Source of the DNA: Semisulcospira habei
Taxonomy: Eukaryota; Mollusca; Gastropoda; Semisulcospiridae
Reading direction: 5' to 3'
Assembly: GCA_036245525.1 (NCBI GenBank)
Contig: BTPG01000004.1
Location: 52,717,960-52,781,959, forward strand
Length of the DNA stretch: 64,000 nt
The notes under the pieces are model-generated. The model did no database searches, was not told the DNA's origin, and worked only from the letters and a program-made list of their open reading frames with translations. The stretch's first letter is position 1. Each line of letters begins with the position of its first letter. A program made the translations under genes and the position numbers. Below are positions 33,660 to 43,569 of this stretch, piece by piece.

Positions 33660-34775
33660 GAAGCAGCCTCGACAGAACCTTCCACCCCTGTCCGGAGAAA
33701 CTGCTGCTTCACGCCTGGTGGTTGTCAGGCAGGCCCTCGCAACTCGAGGTTTCTCGGATGCTGCAGTGGAGGCGATCGCTTCAGCCCGCAGAGATTCCAC
33801 CCTCCGCGTGTATGAAGGGAAATGGAGCGTCCTTCGTACCTGGTGCGAGACAAGACTTCTAGACCCTTCGGCACTGACTACTCCGCAGCTAGCCGAGTTC
33901 TTCTTGTGGCTGTTTAATGAACAGAACTTGGCGCCAATTACCATTCGCGGTTATCTCGTCATGGTGGCGGACACCTATCGTCACTTAGGCCTTCCAGACC
34001 CTGGAACATGCGAAGATCTCTCTTACTTGATGTCCCATTTAGACCTCCAACGGCCAGTCACTCGTTCCCTCGTTCCGCGCTGGGATCTCCCTTTGGTCCT
34101 CACATGGCTGAACTCCAGTCGCTTTGAGCCTCTGCGTCGCGCCAGTCTTCCGGACGTGACTAGAAAGACCTGCTTCCTTTTGGCCCTCGCCACAGCTGCC
34201 AGAGTCGGCGAACTGCATGCCCTGTCTGTTGACCCGGCCTGCTTGCAGTTCAGGACGGATGGTTCGGTTCAGCTTCTGACCAACCCCTCTTTCTTGGCCA
34301 AGAACAGACTCCCCTCGGCCGCGCCCCAGGCGTGGAGTCTTCGGCCTCTTACAGGATTTGACCAGTCCCAGACATCACGGCTGCAGGACCCGGTCCGCGC
34401 GCTAAACGTCTATCTGCGCAGGGTGAAGCCCTGGAGAAGAGGTCGCTCCTGCCTCTTCCTACCCTTGGGCCCCGGCCGCCCAGACAATTTCGTCTTGGTT
34501 GTGTTGCATCATTCGTTCCGCTTACTCTGATCTGTCCCCACATGTGGCCAAGACCATGCGGATACGGGCTCATGAAGTTCGTGCGGTTGCTGCCAGCGCC
34601 GCGTTCCACCACAACTGTGCAGTCAGGGACATCATCACGGCGGTCGGTTGGAGATCAGAGTCCACCTTCGCCCGATTTTACCTCCGGGATCTCTCCGGCC
34701 AACAGGACAACCTGGCCCTCGTTGGAGATCTCTCGGCAGCGCAACACTCCCTCCGTGCGCCTTTGGCGCCTTAAG
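33660..34775 (+). pseudogene. DIRS tyrosine recombinase (copy B), one frameshift
   Basis: The N-terminal core-binding part is RRDSTLRVYEGKWSVLRTWC and TTPQLAEFFLWLF. The catalytic part has LATAARVGELHALS (first Arg), IRAHEVRAVAASAAF (HxxR) and GWRSESTFARFYLRD (Tyr), so the R-H-R-Y set is complete. One frameshift near 34480 separates the last third. Of the three copies this is the best preserved, and it shares an open frame with the preceding RNase H segment (33049-34530). Confidence 0.92.
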
Positions 34776-34869
34776 GTAACCGTTCGCTGAAATCGTTGGG
34801 AGGTTGCCCCTCGATGCTCAGCTTACAGCCGTGCTGGGTTTAGGGCAACACACCCTCATCATTCATTCC

Positions 34870-34971
34870 ATACAGTAATGCCATCAGTAATGGATTTTGA
34901 GGAAACAAATGTATTTTTCTTTAAAAAATTTTCCGAAAAATACTTACAGATGGCATTACTGTATGTCAGAC
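34870..34971. repeat. DIRS internal complementary region, copy B
   Basis: CAGTAATGCCATCAGTAATGG...TTTTGAGGAAACAAA is the reverse complement of the element's left end. It is joined to a stretch complementary to the right end (ATTTTTC...GAAAAATACTTAC). This spells the circle junction expected for DIRS replication. Confidence 0.88.
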
Positions 34972-35537
34972 GTCCCTCCCACCTGCCCCGCTTGCCGCCC
35001 TTCGCAAAGTGTACGACTGGGGTAAGCTACGGCGCATGACCGGATAGAAGGAGGGGAGACTACCCGGTCACTTGGTTACACTCTCTCTCTCCTTATGCCC
35101 CTTGTTGGGTAGGTATACACAAGGGTGCTTAGGCTGAAATCGGGTAAGTAAAGGAGTATATTCCATACAGTAATGCCATCGGTAAGTATTTTTCGAAAAA
35201 ATTTATTTTAAAGAAAAATACATTTTTCTCTGTGAAGGCAAAGTGAACAGATACAGATACTGAGATAGGTGTCAGCAAGAGACATTGATCCTCTTAAGCC
35301 CCTGCAATTGTATACTGACGAGATACAGAAATTGGGACAATTTTGCAATCATCTGGACCATGAAGTGTTTCTGAAGGTTCCAGAAATGTTGCATCTGTTT
35401 TGCTCGTTTATATATCATGTATATTTGTATTGTGTTAACATTCTGCATCTGTGCCTGCGTGTGCTGTAGCACATGCCTGTAGTAAAACAGCTATTGTGCC
35501 ACACACAGGGACTGCCACAAAAATGTTGCTGTATTAA

Positions 35538-35717
35538 CCCTTTAGCCCCAGGACACTGCATCAGGAGATGGATTGATCATAATTCAAGGGTAGTGCCAGA
35601 TGAGCTCATCTGGCACTACCCTGGAATTACCATGATCAGTCCATCTCTTACAACTGGTACATAGTCGTTAGGCAACAACTCCAAAATTTGAGAAATGGGA
35701 CCTGGGTGCTAAAAGGG
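35538..35717. mobile_element. Palindromic TTAA MITE (180 bp)
   Basis: Termini CCCTTTAGCCCC and GGGTGCTAAAAGGG are flanked by TTAA (35534-35537, 35718-35721). The central palindrome pairs AATTCAAGGGTAGTGCCAGA with its complement. Confidence 0.93.
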
Positions 35718-35886
35718 TTAAAATGATAAGTGTGACAAGTCAGTGTTTTGATTTGTAGCGGCTGTGTATTGCTGTGTGTCTTACTCTAGCACGTGCACAA
35801 GCAGGAGGAGTGTTAGCCACATGACTGTACATAGTGTGATGATAAAGGCAGCGTTCATGATCTGTAGCTGATGTGTGTGTTTGCAG

Positions 35887-35994
35887 GAGGAGCCCTACTT
35901 CCCCCTGAAGGAAGGCTTTGTTTTCCTGGAGACAGTGGCTGAGGAGGAGAGAGTGCGAGGAGCCACTCCCCCGGCCACTAAAGAGGAGTGTGAG
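35887..35994 (+). CDS. HNRNPUL1: hnRNP U-like exon 10: SPRY end
   Basis: It reads EEPYFPLKEGFVFLETVAEE, then ERVRGATPPATKEECE. This equals the family's EKPYFPI...FIQ...ERVRG...KKDCE linker into the kinase-like domain. The acceptor is TTTGCAG and the donor GAG|GTATGG. Phase 0. Confidence 0.97.
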
Positions 35995-36175
35995 GTATGG
36001 GTTGCCTTTTTTCGGGGTAGATGTTGCCACAACAGCTTGGCCACTTCCTAGGCTGTCATTGTCAATCCCATCTACTGCGGCTATGTCGGCCATTTTTCTC
36101 AACCAGAAAATTGATGGGACTATATTGCACTCTGTCTTGTTTATTTTTTTCCCCAGCATATTGAAAGGGAGTTAA

Positions 36176-36359
36176 GCCATTAGGTCCCGATGCACTACAG
36201 CAGGAGATGGATCGGCCATGATAATTCAAGGGTATGCCAGATTAGCTCGGCCTTCCTGGCACCGCGCTTGAATTATCAATTGTCAATCCATCTTCTGCAA
36301 TTGGTACATGGTTGGTAGGTGACTCCTCATTTGGAAACGCAGCCATGGGGTTAAATGGG
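36176..36359. mobile_element. Palindromic TTAA MITE, sharing TTAA with the next
   Basis: TTAA at 36172-36175. The hairpin core AATTCAAGGGTATGCCAG...CGCGCTTGAATTAT is imperfect. The right end ...GGGGTTAAATGGG meets TTAA 36360-36363, which is also the left flank of the following MITE. Confidence 0.85.
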
Positions 36360-36363
36360 TTAA

Positions 36364-36568
36364 CCCTTTTAGCCCTGGCTCCCTACAACAGGAGATGGTT
36401 TGACCATGATAATTCAAGGGTATTGCCAGATTAGCTTGGTGCCTTCGGGCACCAAGCTAATCTGGCGCTACCCTTGAATTATCATGGTCAAACCATCTCC
36501 TGCAACTGGTACATAGCCGTTGGGCAACATCTCCAAATCTAAGAAATGAGACCTTGGGGCTAAAAGGG
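36364..36568. mobile_element. Palindromic TTAA MITE (205 bp), 18 nt before exon 11
   Basis: Termini CCCTTTTAGCCC and GGGGCTAAAAGGG with TTAA on both sides (36360-36363, 36569-36572). The core is a long near-perfect palindrome: ATGATAATTCAAGGGTA, GCCAGATTAGCTTGGTGCC, loop TTCG, then the complement. It supplies almost all sequence just upstream of the P-loop exon's 3' splice site. Confidence 0.96.
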
Positions 36569-36586
36569 TTAAATCAATCTGTACAG

Positions 36587-36709
36587 ATCATCATGATGGT
36601 GGGACTGCCGGGCGCGGGCAAAACCTGCTGGGCTGAGAAATACGCTGCTGCCAACCCAGAGAAGAAATATTTTGTGCTGGGGACTAACAACATCATTGAC
36701 AAGATGAAG
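36587..36709 (+). CDS. HNRNPUL1: hnRNP U-like exon 11: P-loop
   Basis: It reads [20 protein letters not shown], then [20 protein letters not shown]. Walker A is GLPGAGKT. Family members usually have TTW after GK; here it is TCW. The domain is the polynucleotide-kinase-like P-loop fold of hnRNP U proteins. The acceptor TCTGTACAG has a short pyrimidine tract. Phase 0. Confidence 0.98.
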
Positions 36710-36756
36710 GTATGTCATTCATAATCGCTTGCACACTTCAACACATCCTTTGGTTT

Positions 36757-37375
36757 ATTGGCTCATGTGTGAAGCAAAACTGAGTATGTTCTGGGGCCAG
36801 TGGTCGTCTATGGTTAACGTTCATGTTGGCATTTTCTGGGAGACCATTCAAGCCATAGTCTTCAAACCTGGCCTATGGATATTTTGTGGCAAGACCTTTC
36901 TAAACATACCTCTCACAAATGTCAAGGTCACAGGGGATCAGGAAATAGGTAAAAAATAGCTATATTTTGACATGATGTATTTTTCCCCAAATACTATTCA
37001 CAACTTCAAATCCAAACTTGGTGCAAAGATATCTGATGGTAAGACCTTTCTATGCATACTAATTTGATTGATCCCTCAGAAAGGTCAAGGGTCACACGAG
37101 TTCAGAAAATAGGTGAAAAATAGCCATATTTTGACAAAAGATGTTTTTTTCTTAAATACTTTTCACAACTTCAAACCCAAATTTCTACAGAGATACCTGT
37201 TCGTAAGACCTATATGCATACTAATTTGGATGACCCTTGGAAAGGTCAAGGGTCACAAGAGCTCAGGAAATAGGTGAAAGGTAGCCATATTTTGACATGT
37301 TTTTTGTCAATTACTATTCACAACTTCAAACCCAAACTTGAGAGATACCTGATGCTAAGACTTATCTAATCTCGG
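36757..37375 (+). repeat. Diverged intronic tandem repeat, second array
   Basis: It has the same order of blocks as 28.7-30.5 kb: GTTGGCATTTTC, GTGGCAAGACCTTTCTAAA, TACTATTCACAACTTC, CTATGCATACTAATTTG, CATATTTTGACA. About four units, uninterrupted here. Confidence 0.88.
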
Positions 37376-37404
37376 TTAACAACAGCACCGTGAAATATCT
37401 TTGT

Positions 37405-37482
37405 TAGCAAGAGGCATGGGTTCTCATGAGCCCTGCATTAAAAGCAGGGGCTCATGTGAATCTATGCCTTTTGTAGACAGCA
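37405..37482. repeat. Small palindrome, 'GCAAGAGGCAT' family
   Basis: GCAAGAGGCATGGGTTCTCA, then GAGCCCTGC, pair with GCAGGGGCTCATG and ATGCCTTTTG. Fragments of the same motif occur near 5361, 23066, 24013 and 35275. Confidence 0.7.
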
Positions 37483-37556
37483 ACATTTTGTATACAGTAC
37501 TGGTCATCATAACACTGTGTGCTGTGCCGGTAGTGATGTGGTTTTGTGTGTTGCAG

Positions 37557-37685
37557 GTGATGGGTCTGCCTAGAAAGAAGAACTACAGTGGACGCTGGGA
37601 TGTCCTCATCGACAAGGCCACCAAGTGTCTCAATCGCATGATTGAGATTGCTGCACGCAAGAAACGCAACTATATCCTTGACCAG
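37557..37685 (+). CDS. HNRNPUL1: hnRNP U-like exon 12: kinase-like domain
   Basis: It reads [20 protein letters not shown], then [20 protein letters not shown], then LDQ. It is nearly the UL1 sequence at this place. The acceptor is GTTGCAG and the donor CAG|GTAAGT. Phase 0. Confidence 0.98.
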
Positions 37686-37885
37686 GTAAGTCATCTGTTG
37701 CCGCTGTTTTAACTGTTATCTCACTTTTGTGAACAGCTTTGTTTTGACATTTTGATCACCTGGCGGCTCGGATGAGTTTGTTGGTGAAAGGTAAGTGGGT
37801 ATTGTGTATGGACTGCTGTTTTGTGGAGGATGTGGTTTGAAAGAGTAATGGGCTGATAACGGGCACAACTGAGAAAATAGTAACC

Positions 37886-37985
37886 CCTTCACTGCCAAGA
37901 AAAAGTGATCTGGACACATCTGCAAGACACTGGGGCTGTTGGGCCTTCGTGTACGAAGATTTCTTCATGCATTGGCAGTGGAGAG
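37886..37985. mobile_element. Short TTAA-type MITE
   Basis: Left end CCCCTTCACTGCCAAG and right end CATTGGCAGTGGAGAG, followed by TTAA 37986-37989 (GTAA on the left). The terminus resembles that of the piggyBac relic at 17740 (CCCTTTCATTGCCAA). Confidence 0.75.
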
Positions 37986-37989
37986 TTAA

Positions 37990-38274
37990 CTCATTCAAGA
38001 CGAACGGCATCGGGATACGCAGCTTAATTAACTCATTCTACCCCAACACCAAAATCCTTAAATTTTGCCGTTGTCCTCTGAAGACTGCATTGCATTGCAG
38101 GACACAGATCGACCATGATAGTTCAAGGGTGATGCCAGAATAGCTTGGCGCCCATAGGCGCCAAGCTATTCTGGCATCACCCTTGAACTATCATGGTCGA
38201 TCCTTATCTTGCTGTGGTGTGTCTGGGGTAGAATGAGTTAAGTCGCATATATGGATGCCGTTCTTCTGAATGAG
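37990..38274. mobile_element. TTAA-type MITE containing a nested MITE
   Basis: Left CTCATTCAAGACGAACGGCA and right TGCCGTTCTTCTGAATGAG are inverted. TTAA lies on the left (37986-37989) and TTGA on the right. The interior is mostly a second MITE at 38032-38237. Confidence 0.8.
38032..38237. mobile_element. Nested palindromic TTAA MITE (206 bp)
   Basis: Ends CTCATTCTACCCC and GGGGTAGAATGAG with TTAA at 38028-38031 and 38238-38241. The core palindrome is ATGATAGTTCAAGGGTGATG, GCCAGAATAGCTTGGCGCC, loop, complement. Confidence 0.94.
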
Positions 38275-38351
38275 TTGACTGTTTTGTTCATTGTGCCACT
38301 GGTACTGTGAACAGTTTCACTTTCATTGGCTGCATGCGCAGCGGGATTAAT

Positions 38352-38402
38352 TTTATTTTCTCAAAATCCTTACCGATGACATTACTAATTATTTAGCTTA
38401 AC
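38352..38402 (+). mobile_element. Isolated DIRS left-terminus fragment
   Basis: ATTTTCTCAAAATCCTTACC, then GATGACATTACT, match the left ends of the DIRS copies. Nothing else of the element follows. Confidence 0.7.
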
Positions 38403-38996
38403 CTGAGATTGGAGAGAGTTTTGGTCAGCATGAAGCAATCATTGTCAAGGACCACACCAGTCACGTGAACTCCCAGTCTTACTGTAGGAAGGAATGTAGA
38501 TCAGATACTGATCAGGATCAAAGTAGTATGCACACATACTTGACCAAAATCTGATGGCATTTTTATGACGATGTAATGGATTTACATACAGAGTTTAAGA
38601 GTTTTAGTATTCATCGCAAGGAGTGTCGACACGATTTTCTCGTTACTAGCCAAACAGTGTAGTCTTCGGTTTGGTGCAGCCCAGAGGTAAACACAATAAT
38701 GTGTCATCAGAGACCATGGCTGAAACTGCTGCTGCACTTTTGGAGGCGAGGTATACTTAGCAATCTTCAGTGATCATGTCAAATATCATTCATCAACATG
38801 TCACGACGGGAGCCTTCTATCAGTGGAACTGCCAAACATCTCCAACATTTAAAAGGCTCAAGGAACAAAATGGTATTTTTTTGGTTTCTGCATTGTTTTG
38901 CTTTGGTAGTAACTTCCCTTGATTTTGCGACTTCAGTCTGATGTTAAAGAGATGTTTATGTGTATGGTTGATATTTTAATGAGAAAATGGCATTAA

Positions 38997-39748
38997 CTCT
39001 TTCCCTACGTAACATTTTCAGCGAGTCAGTTCCCTGCCGACGTAGCAGGGAAAAGAACGTCTGTTCCCTGGTGAAATACATTTTTGGGGTATATTGAATT
39101 AATTTTCACAGCCTCCCACCAAGGTAACAATCATAAATAAATTGGGTATCATTGGAAAGAGCAAAACTGCATTAAAAGTACTTTTCAAAACTGCATGTGT
39201 TTGTGCATCAGTTTAGTGGGAAGTCGAACCAATTTGATTATTATGCAACAGAACAAACATGGCGGAGCAAAAAATGAGAAACGTGGTTTTGGTAGCAACA
39301 GTGTAAGCACATACAACGAAAAACCCAAATTTACTCACCAGCATGGCAGGAAAATGTATTTCACAAGCAAAGAAATCGCACAAGAGAACTGTCTCTTCTT
39401 GAATCACAATATCACGAGCTAAAAAATCACTGTTGAAACCGCACTCGTGAGGATCGAATAAGCTCATCGTCGGAAGACGATCCAAGGCACGTTGTCTGCT
39501 ACTTTGGCCTTGTTCCGTCACCATCCGACAAGGGCATTCACTTTCAGATAACTTAGAAATGGTTGGTGAAACATACTGGTTGCTTCCCTTACACCGATAG
39601 CTGTGCGTCATGCGATGTTTGTACAAACACAACGCTAGAATACTAGTGACTCGTCTATAGACGGCAACGAGCACGCTATTAACGTGTTTCGATGGCTAAG
39701 GGTTTGTTTGGGTTAGCACTAAACCGGGAGCGATTCGTAGGGAAAGAG
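38997..39748. mobile_element. 752-bp TTAA-flanked piggyBac-type element
   Basis: 13-bp inverted ends CTCTTTCCCTACG and CGTAGGGAAAGAG, with TTAA at 38993-38996 and 39749-39752. A minus-strand open frame at 39213-39674 holds MSLFDPHECGFNSDFLARDI, possibly the start of a transposase, but no catalytic motif is seen. Probably non-autonomous. Confidence 0.88.
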
Positions 39749-39815
39749 TTAACTGTTTGTTGCATGAGGAGACTTTGCTACTGCTTGATCTTTGATACCT
39801 GTAAGGTAGTTCAAG

Positions 39816-40705
39816 GGTCATTCTCTGAAAAGGTGGTCAGAATGTTTGAAATAACGGGGCCAAAATCCAACTTCCTGCAATTTGTCCACAATGTGTTATA
39901 TTGTAGTGTGTTTCTTTCTCCGTTGCGTACTTTTTTTTAGTCCACACAGTGTTAATTACATGGTCATTACACAGACATTCAGGCGGTTGCTTCACAGACA
40001 CAAGACGCATTTACTAGTCAAGAGTATTTTGTTCCTAATCAACCTTTGTCTCAGATGCACAATGCAGATACTAGCAAACAATGACTAACTTGCACGATTC
40101 TTGCATTTTACTGTTCAGGTGACTGCACAATTACCACGGTTATTAGACGGAGCTGTTCACTAACCCGACTCTTTCAGTGAATGGCTTTGAGTAAATAAAA
40201 GCCTTTTTTCGTGCTTTATTCACTTTACAGTACTTCCGCTGAAACAGGTGCATGAATACAGTAACAAAAGACTGCATACGTTCTGTTACAAAAGTGGGAC
40301 TTGTCATTTTGTTCTGTTGGTGGTTAATGAAAGAACATGACCTGACACTGGACTGCATTTTTTAAAGGTCATTCATTAACATTATTTCCGTGAAGATTTA
40401 AGCAAACTAAGTGTGTACATAAGTGTCCATGTACATCATTTCAATAGTGTGTGTAAAAGTAGTTTGTGCTGTGTGTAAGCACTGTAATTTGTAAAGAAGG
40501 AAAAATGTTATCCGACAGTGAGCCAGACCTGACTGGCGTCGTTTATTCCAGCCAGCATCAAACTTCAGATAAACAAAATGCAAAGATATGGTTTTATCCC
40601 CATGCTATCAGAACAAGAAGTCTAGCCAATAAAATGAACATAAATATTGATTTTAATTGCTCAAACTGTTGCACCTTCAGCTGACCACCTTTTCAAAGAA
40701 TGACC
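39816..40705. mobile_element. 890-bp element with 25-bp inverted ends
   Basis: GGTCATTCTCTGAAAAGG followed by TGGTCAG (39816-39840) is the inverted match of 40681-40705 with one difference. No target duplication is certain and no transposase frame was recognised. Confidence 0.7.
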
Positions 40706-40727
40706 ATAAAATATACGTAATAAGTAA

Positions 40728-41400
40728 GTAGAAGATGTTGAACAGCTGAGCACTTGTGTCGGTGGCAAACAGCTGAGCACTTCTGTCAGTGGCAAAAGTG
40801 TGTTGTGAAGGGTGCCTGGGGAAGTACAATCAGCAGGTTCAGCCGGATAAAGATGGAAACGGCACCATTGCTATCCATTTTGCATTAGATCTAGGAGATT
40901 TGCAGTCAGTTGGTCCTAGTTTATACTTTTTAGAGAGGTTATAATGACAGTCATTTCCTGATCTGTTGCTACGTCAGGTGACCAAAGAGAGTTGGTGGTG
41001 TCTGTCAACTCATCACAGTAGAGTTTCTGAGAAGTATAAGACATACTGGCAGTCAAATGTGCTGCTGTAAGTAGATGTTGAACAGCTGAGCACTTGTGTC
41101 GTGGCAAACTAGCCAAACATTGTAGTCTTTGGTTTGGTACAGCCCTCGGGTAAACACAGTGTGTCGTCATGGCAGCTGGAAAACGATGGAAACGGCATCA
41201 ATGCCATCCATTTTGCATTAAATCTAGGAGATGTGCAGTTGGCCCTAGTTTATGCTTCTTAGAGAGGTTAGTATAACAGTCATTTCCTGATCTGTGGCAA
41301 GGTTAGGTCACCAAAGAGAGTTGGTGGTGTCTGTCAACTCGTCACAGTAGAGTTTCTGAGAAGTAAAAAACATACCGAGAGTCAAACGTGCTGCATTGTC
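40728..41400. repeat. Tandem duplication of about 340 bp
   Basis: GATGTTGAACAGCTGAGCAC, TCCATTTTGCATTA, AGTCATTTCCTGATCTG and AGAGTTGGTGGTGTCTGTCA occur in the same order starting near 40733 and again near 41074. The second copy also carries AACTAGCCAAACATTGTAG, which resembles 38647. Confidence 0.92.
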
Positions 41401-43390
41401 TCTTTATGCTCTTGTTTTCACACTCGCTGGCCTCCTAATCAGAAACTCGGCCATAGTTTAGCTGCTTGTGCGTTGAAATCGAACAAGGAATTTCGGACAA
41501 AATGACAATAGACTGGAGTTTCAAGTTGATTATCTGAAGCAAAGCCATAGATAGGTGTACACATTCTGAAATATGCGTTGGGAGTATGACTAAATGACTT
41601 GACACCTCCTTCCACTGTCGCAAGCCACAGGGTGTGTGCACTTGAGATTGCTGGTGGCTGTCAGCAATCCTGGTCCTGAGGACATTGCCAACTGAGGCCA
41701 GACAGCTTTCAATAAGTATCATGCCAGGTTCATGGGTACTTCAAAAAAAAAAAGGCAGTCGATGGTCACCTGTGGCATGACGCAGCTAGTTGGATTCGAG
41801 ATCGCCGACGGGTCAAATAAATGGTTCAATGGTACTTGGGATGGTTACTGAATAAAAGGATAAAGTGTGTTCGGTGCACAAAAGTCCAGTTTGAACTGCT
41901 TACTAATAAAAATTGTTTACTATTGGGTTAGTTTTTCAGGAATATAATTATGAGGAAGCAGCAAGACATTCTTTGTGTGTGGCATACTTTTACCTGGCTT
42001 AGTGACCTTGACGTATTTACAACAGCACGGGGAAACCCTGCAGCGTTGTGGCCAATCCTTGAGATGATAAAGCAATATGGTGACATGATTTACAGTTGTG
42101 CAGACCCTGTCTCTAGGGAGGTTCTGCAGGGAGATTACATGTTTGAGATGGTTCTAAAAATGGTCAGTTGGCTGCATGTGGCAGATTTCTTGAGCATCAG
42201 CGATTTTGATGTACAAATGGTTATTTGTTTGCATTCATTGATGTAGGATTGAAAACGTTTGCTTGTTATCGGTCTATCATTTTACTACACATCCTTCATG
42301 ACACAGTGGTCCAGATACTCGGGTAAGTACATCATGTCACCGATGGTCACACCTTGCCAAGCTTTACAGGTAAGTGTATCAATGCTGACAGGGAACAGTA
42401 GGCTGGGAATTGAGATCACGTATGGGAAAGAAAAAAAGAGGAAAAAATCTAGGACTCATGAGTTTGGGATAGCTGCGAAGGGGAGGAGGGACCAGGAGTT
42501 AGTATATTGAATCAAGGTGTTGGGTTGCGGTTCTTGTTGGGCAATTTTATGTACAGAATGACCAGGGATATGTGTTCTGCTTGGCCTTTATCAACGGATC
42601 TACTGGAATGCAACTCAACCTGATGCACACAAAAGAGCATTGAATATGGATTGTACTGCTGAATGAATGTGATTTTCCTGCCTGACAAGCTATGATTAAG
42701 ATTGTTTACATGATTGAATGAATTTGGAGGAATGCTATATATTCTACACTTGATGATCTTGATGAGGACGATTGTGATGATGATTTTGATGATGACATGA
42801 CATGCTTGACAGTGACCTGATGTTTTGATTGCTTCACAAGTTGATTCTGCACAGCTGATGACTGACAAAATGACCTTTGTATAAGGGAGTGGGGGGAGGA
42901 GGATGGAGGGAAGGGGTGGGGGAACTGCGTCTAGGGGTTTTAGAGGGAGTTGTCACTAACTATGGTAACTTGAAAGTGTCAGTGAGCAAGGTAGTGTTAT
43001 TTCCTAATTCAGCTACCACTGTGTGGCTGACAGGTAAGTTGATGTTTGATGCCATGTTTATAACTGCCAACATTGAATTTCAGCTTCCTGTAGATATACA
43101 GGTAATGTACCGTAGGGGAGCCTGGGTTGGGATAGCGACAAGTAGGATCATCGGACACAAGATGCGGAAATTATGGATGACAACAGAGATGACAAGAGGA
43201 AACAGCACAACTTGACCAAGGATGTAACGACTTCTATTCTTGCAGTATGTTGCAGATGTCCAGAGAATCAACGTTATTGCCCATGCAAAATGCTCGGCAT
43301 GTTTCATCTGAATGAGCAAGTAAATATGTTGGCACACTCGGCTGCCGCAAATGGATCTGCCTACTCATGAATTTTTTTTGTATTTTGTCA
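41400..43390. other. Intron, no recognisable feature
   Basis: No splice-bounded conserved frame or repeat family was recognised apart from short low-complexity stretches (GAT-rich near 42750-42800, G-rich near 42880-42930). Confidence 0.5.
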
Positions 43391-43400
43391 CCCCTGCTAG

Positions 43401-43569
43401 ACAAATGTGTATGCATCTGCCCGGCGACGTAAAATGCAGCCTTTCGAAGGTTTTCAACGCAAGGCAGTGGTGATTGTGCCCACTGAGGAGGAGTTCAAAA
43501 GCCGCGTTGAGAAAAGAGAGAAGGAAGAAGGGAAAGAGATACCTGATAAAGCGGTGCTTGAGATGAAAG
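43401..43569 (+). CDS. HNRNPUL1: hnRNP U-like exon 13: kinase-like domain
   Basis: It reads [20 protein letters not shown], then [20 protein letters not shown] and PDKAVLEMK. It continues LDQ of exon 12 directly, as in UL1. The acceptor is CTGCTAG and the donor AAAG|GTAGGC. Phase 0 in, 1 out. Confidence 0.97.

Larger units (their letters stand above)
30880..35226 (+). mobile_element. DIRS-like retrotransposon copy B
   Basis: The left inverted terminal repeat at about 30880-31070 (TTTCCTC, GATGGCATTACTGTATGG, GGTAGTCTCC) is complementary to about 35015-35226. It holds a short leader, a SINE-like insertion, a 40-nt C run, RT/RNase H and a tyrosine recombinase, then an internal complementary region at 34870-34971. 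The gag region is largely absent. The RT and recombinase have frameshifts, but most domain residues are well kept. Confidence 0.93.

Noticed and set aside
21169..34775. Crypton or phage integrase
   Set aside because: The tyrosine recombinases are linked to RT/RNase H, inverted terminal repeats and internal complementary regions, which identify DIRS-type retrotransposons.
42877..43215. Possible extra host exon between exons 12 and 13
   Set aside because: Exon 12 ends LDQ and exon 13 begins TNVY exactly as in the family, leaving no room for an intervening coding exon.
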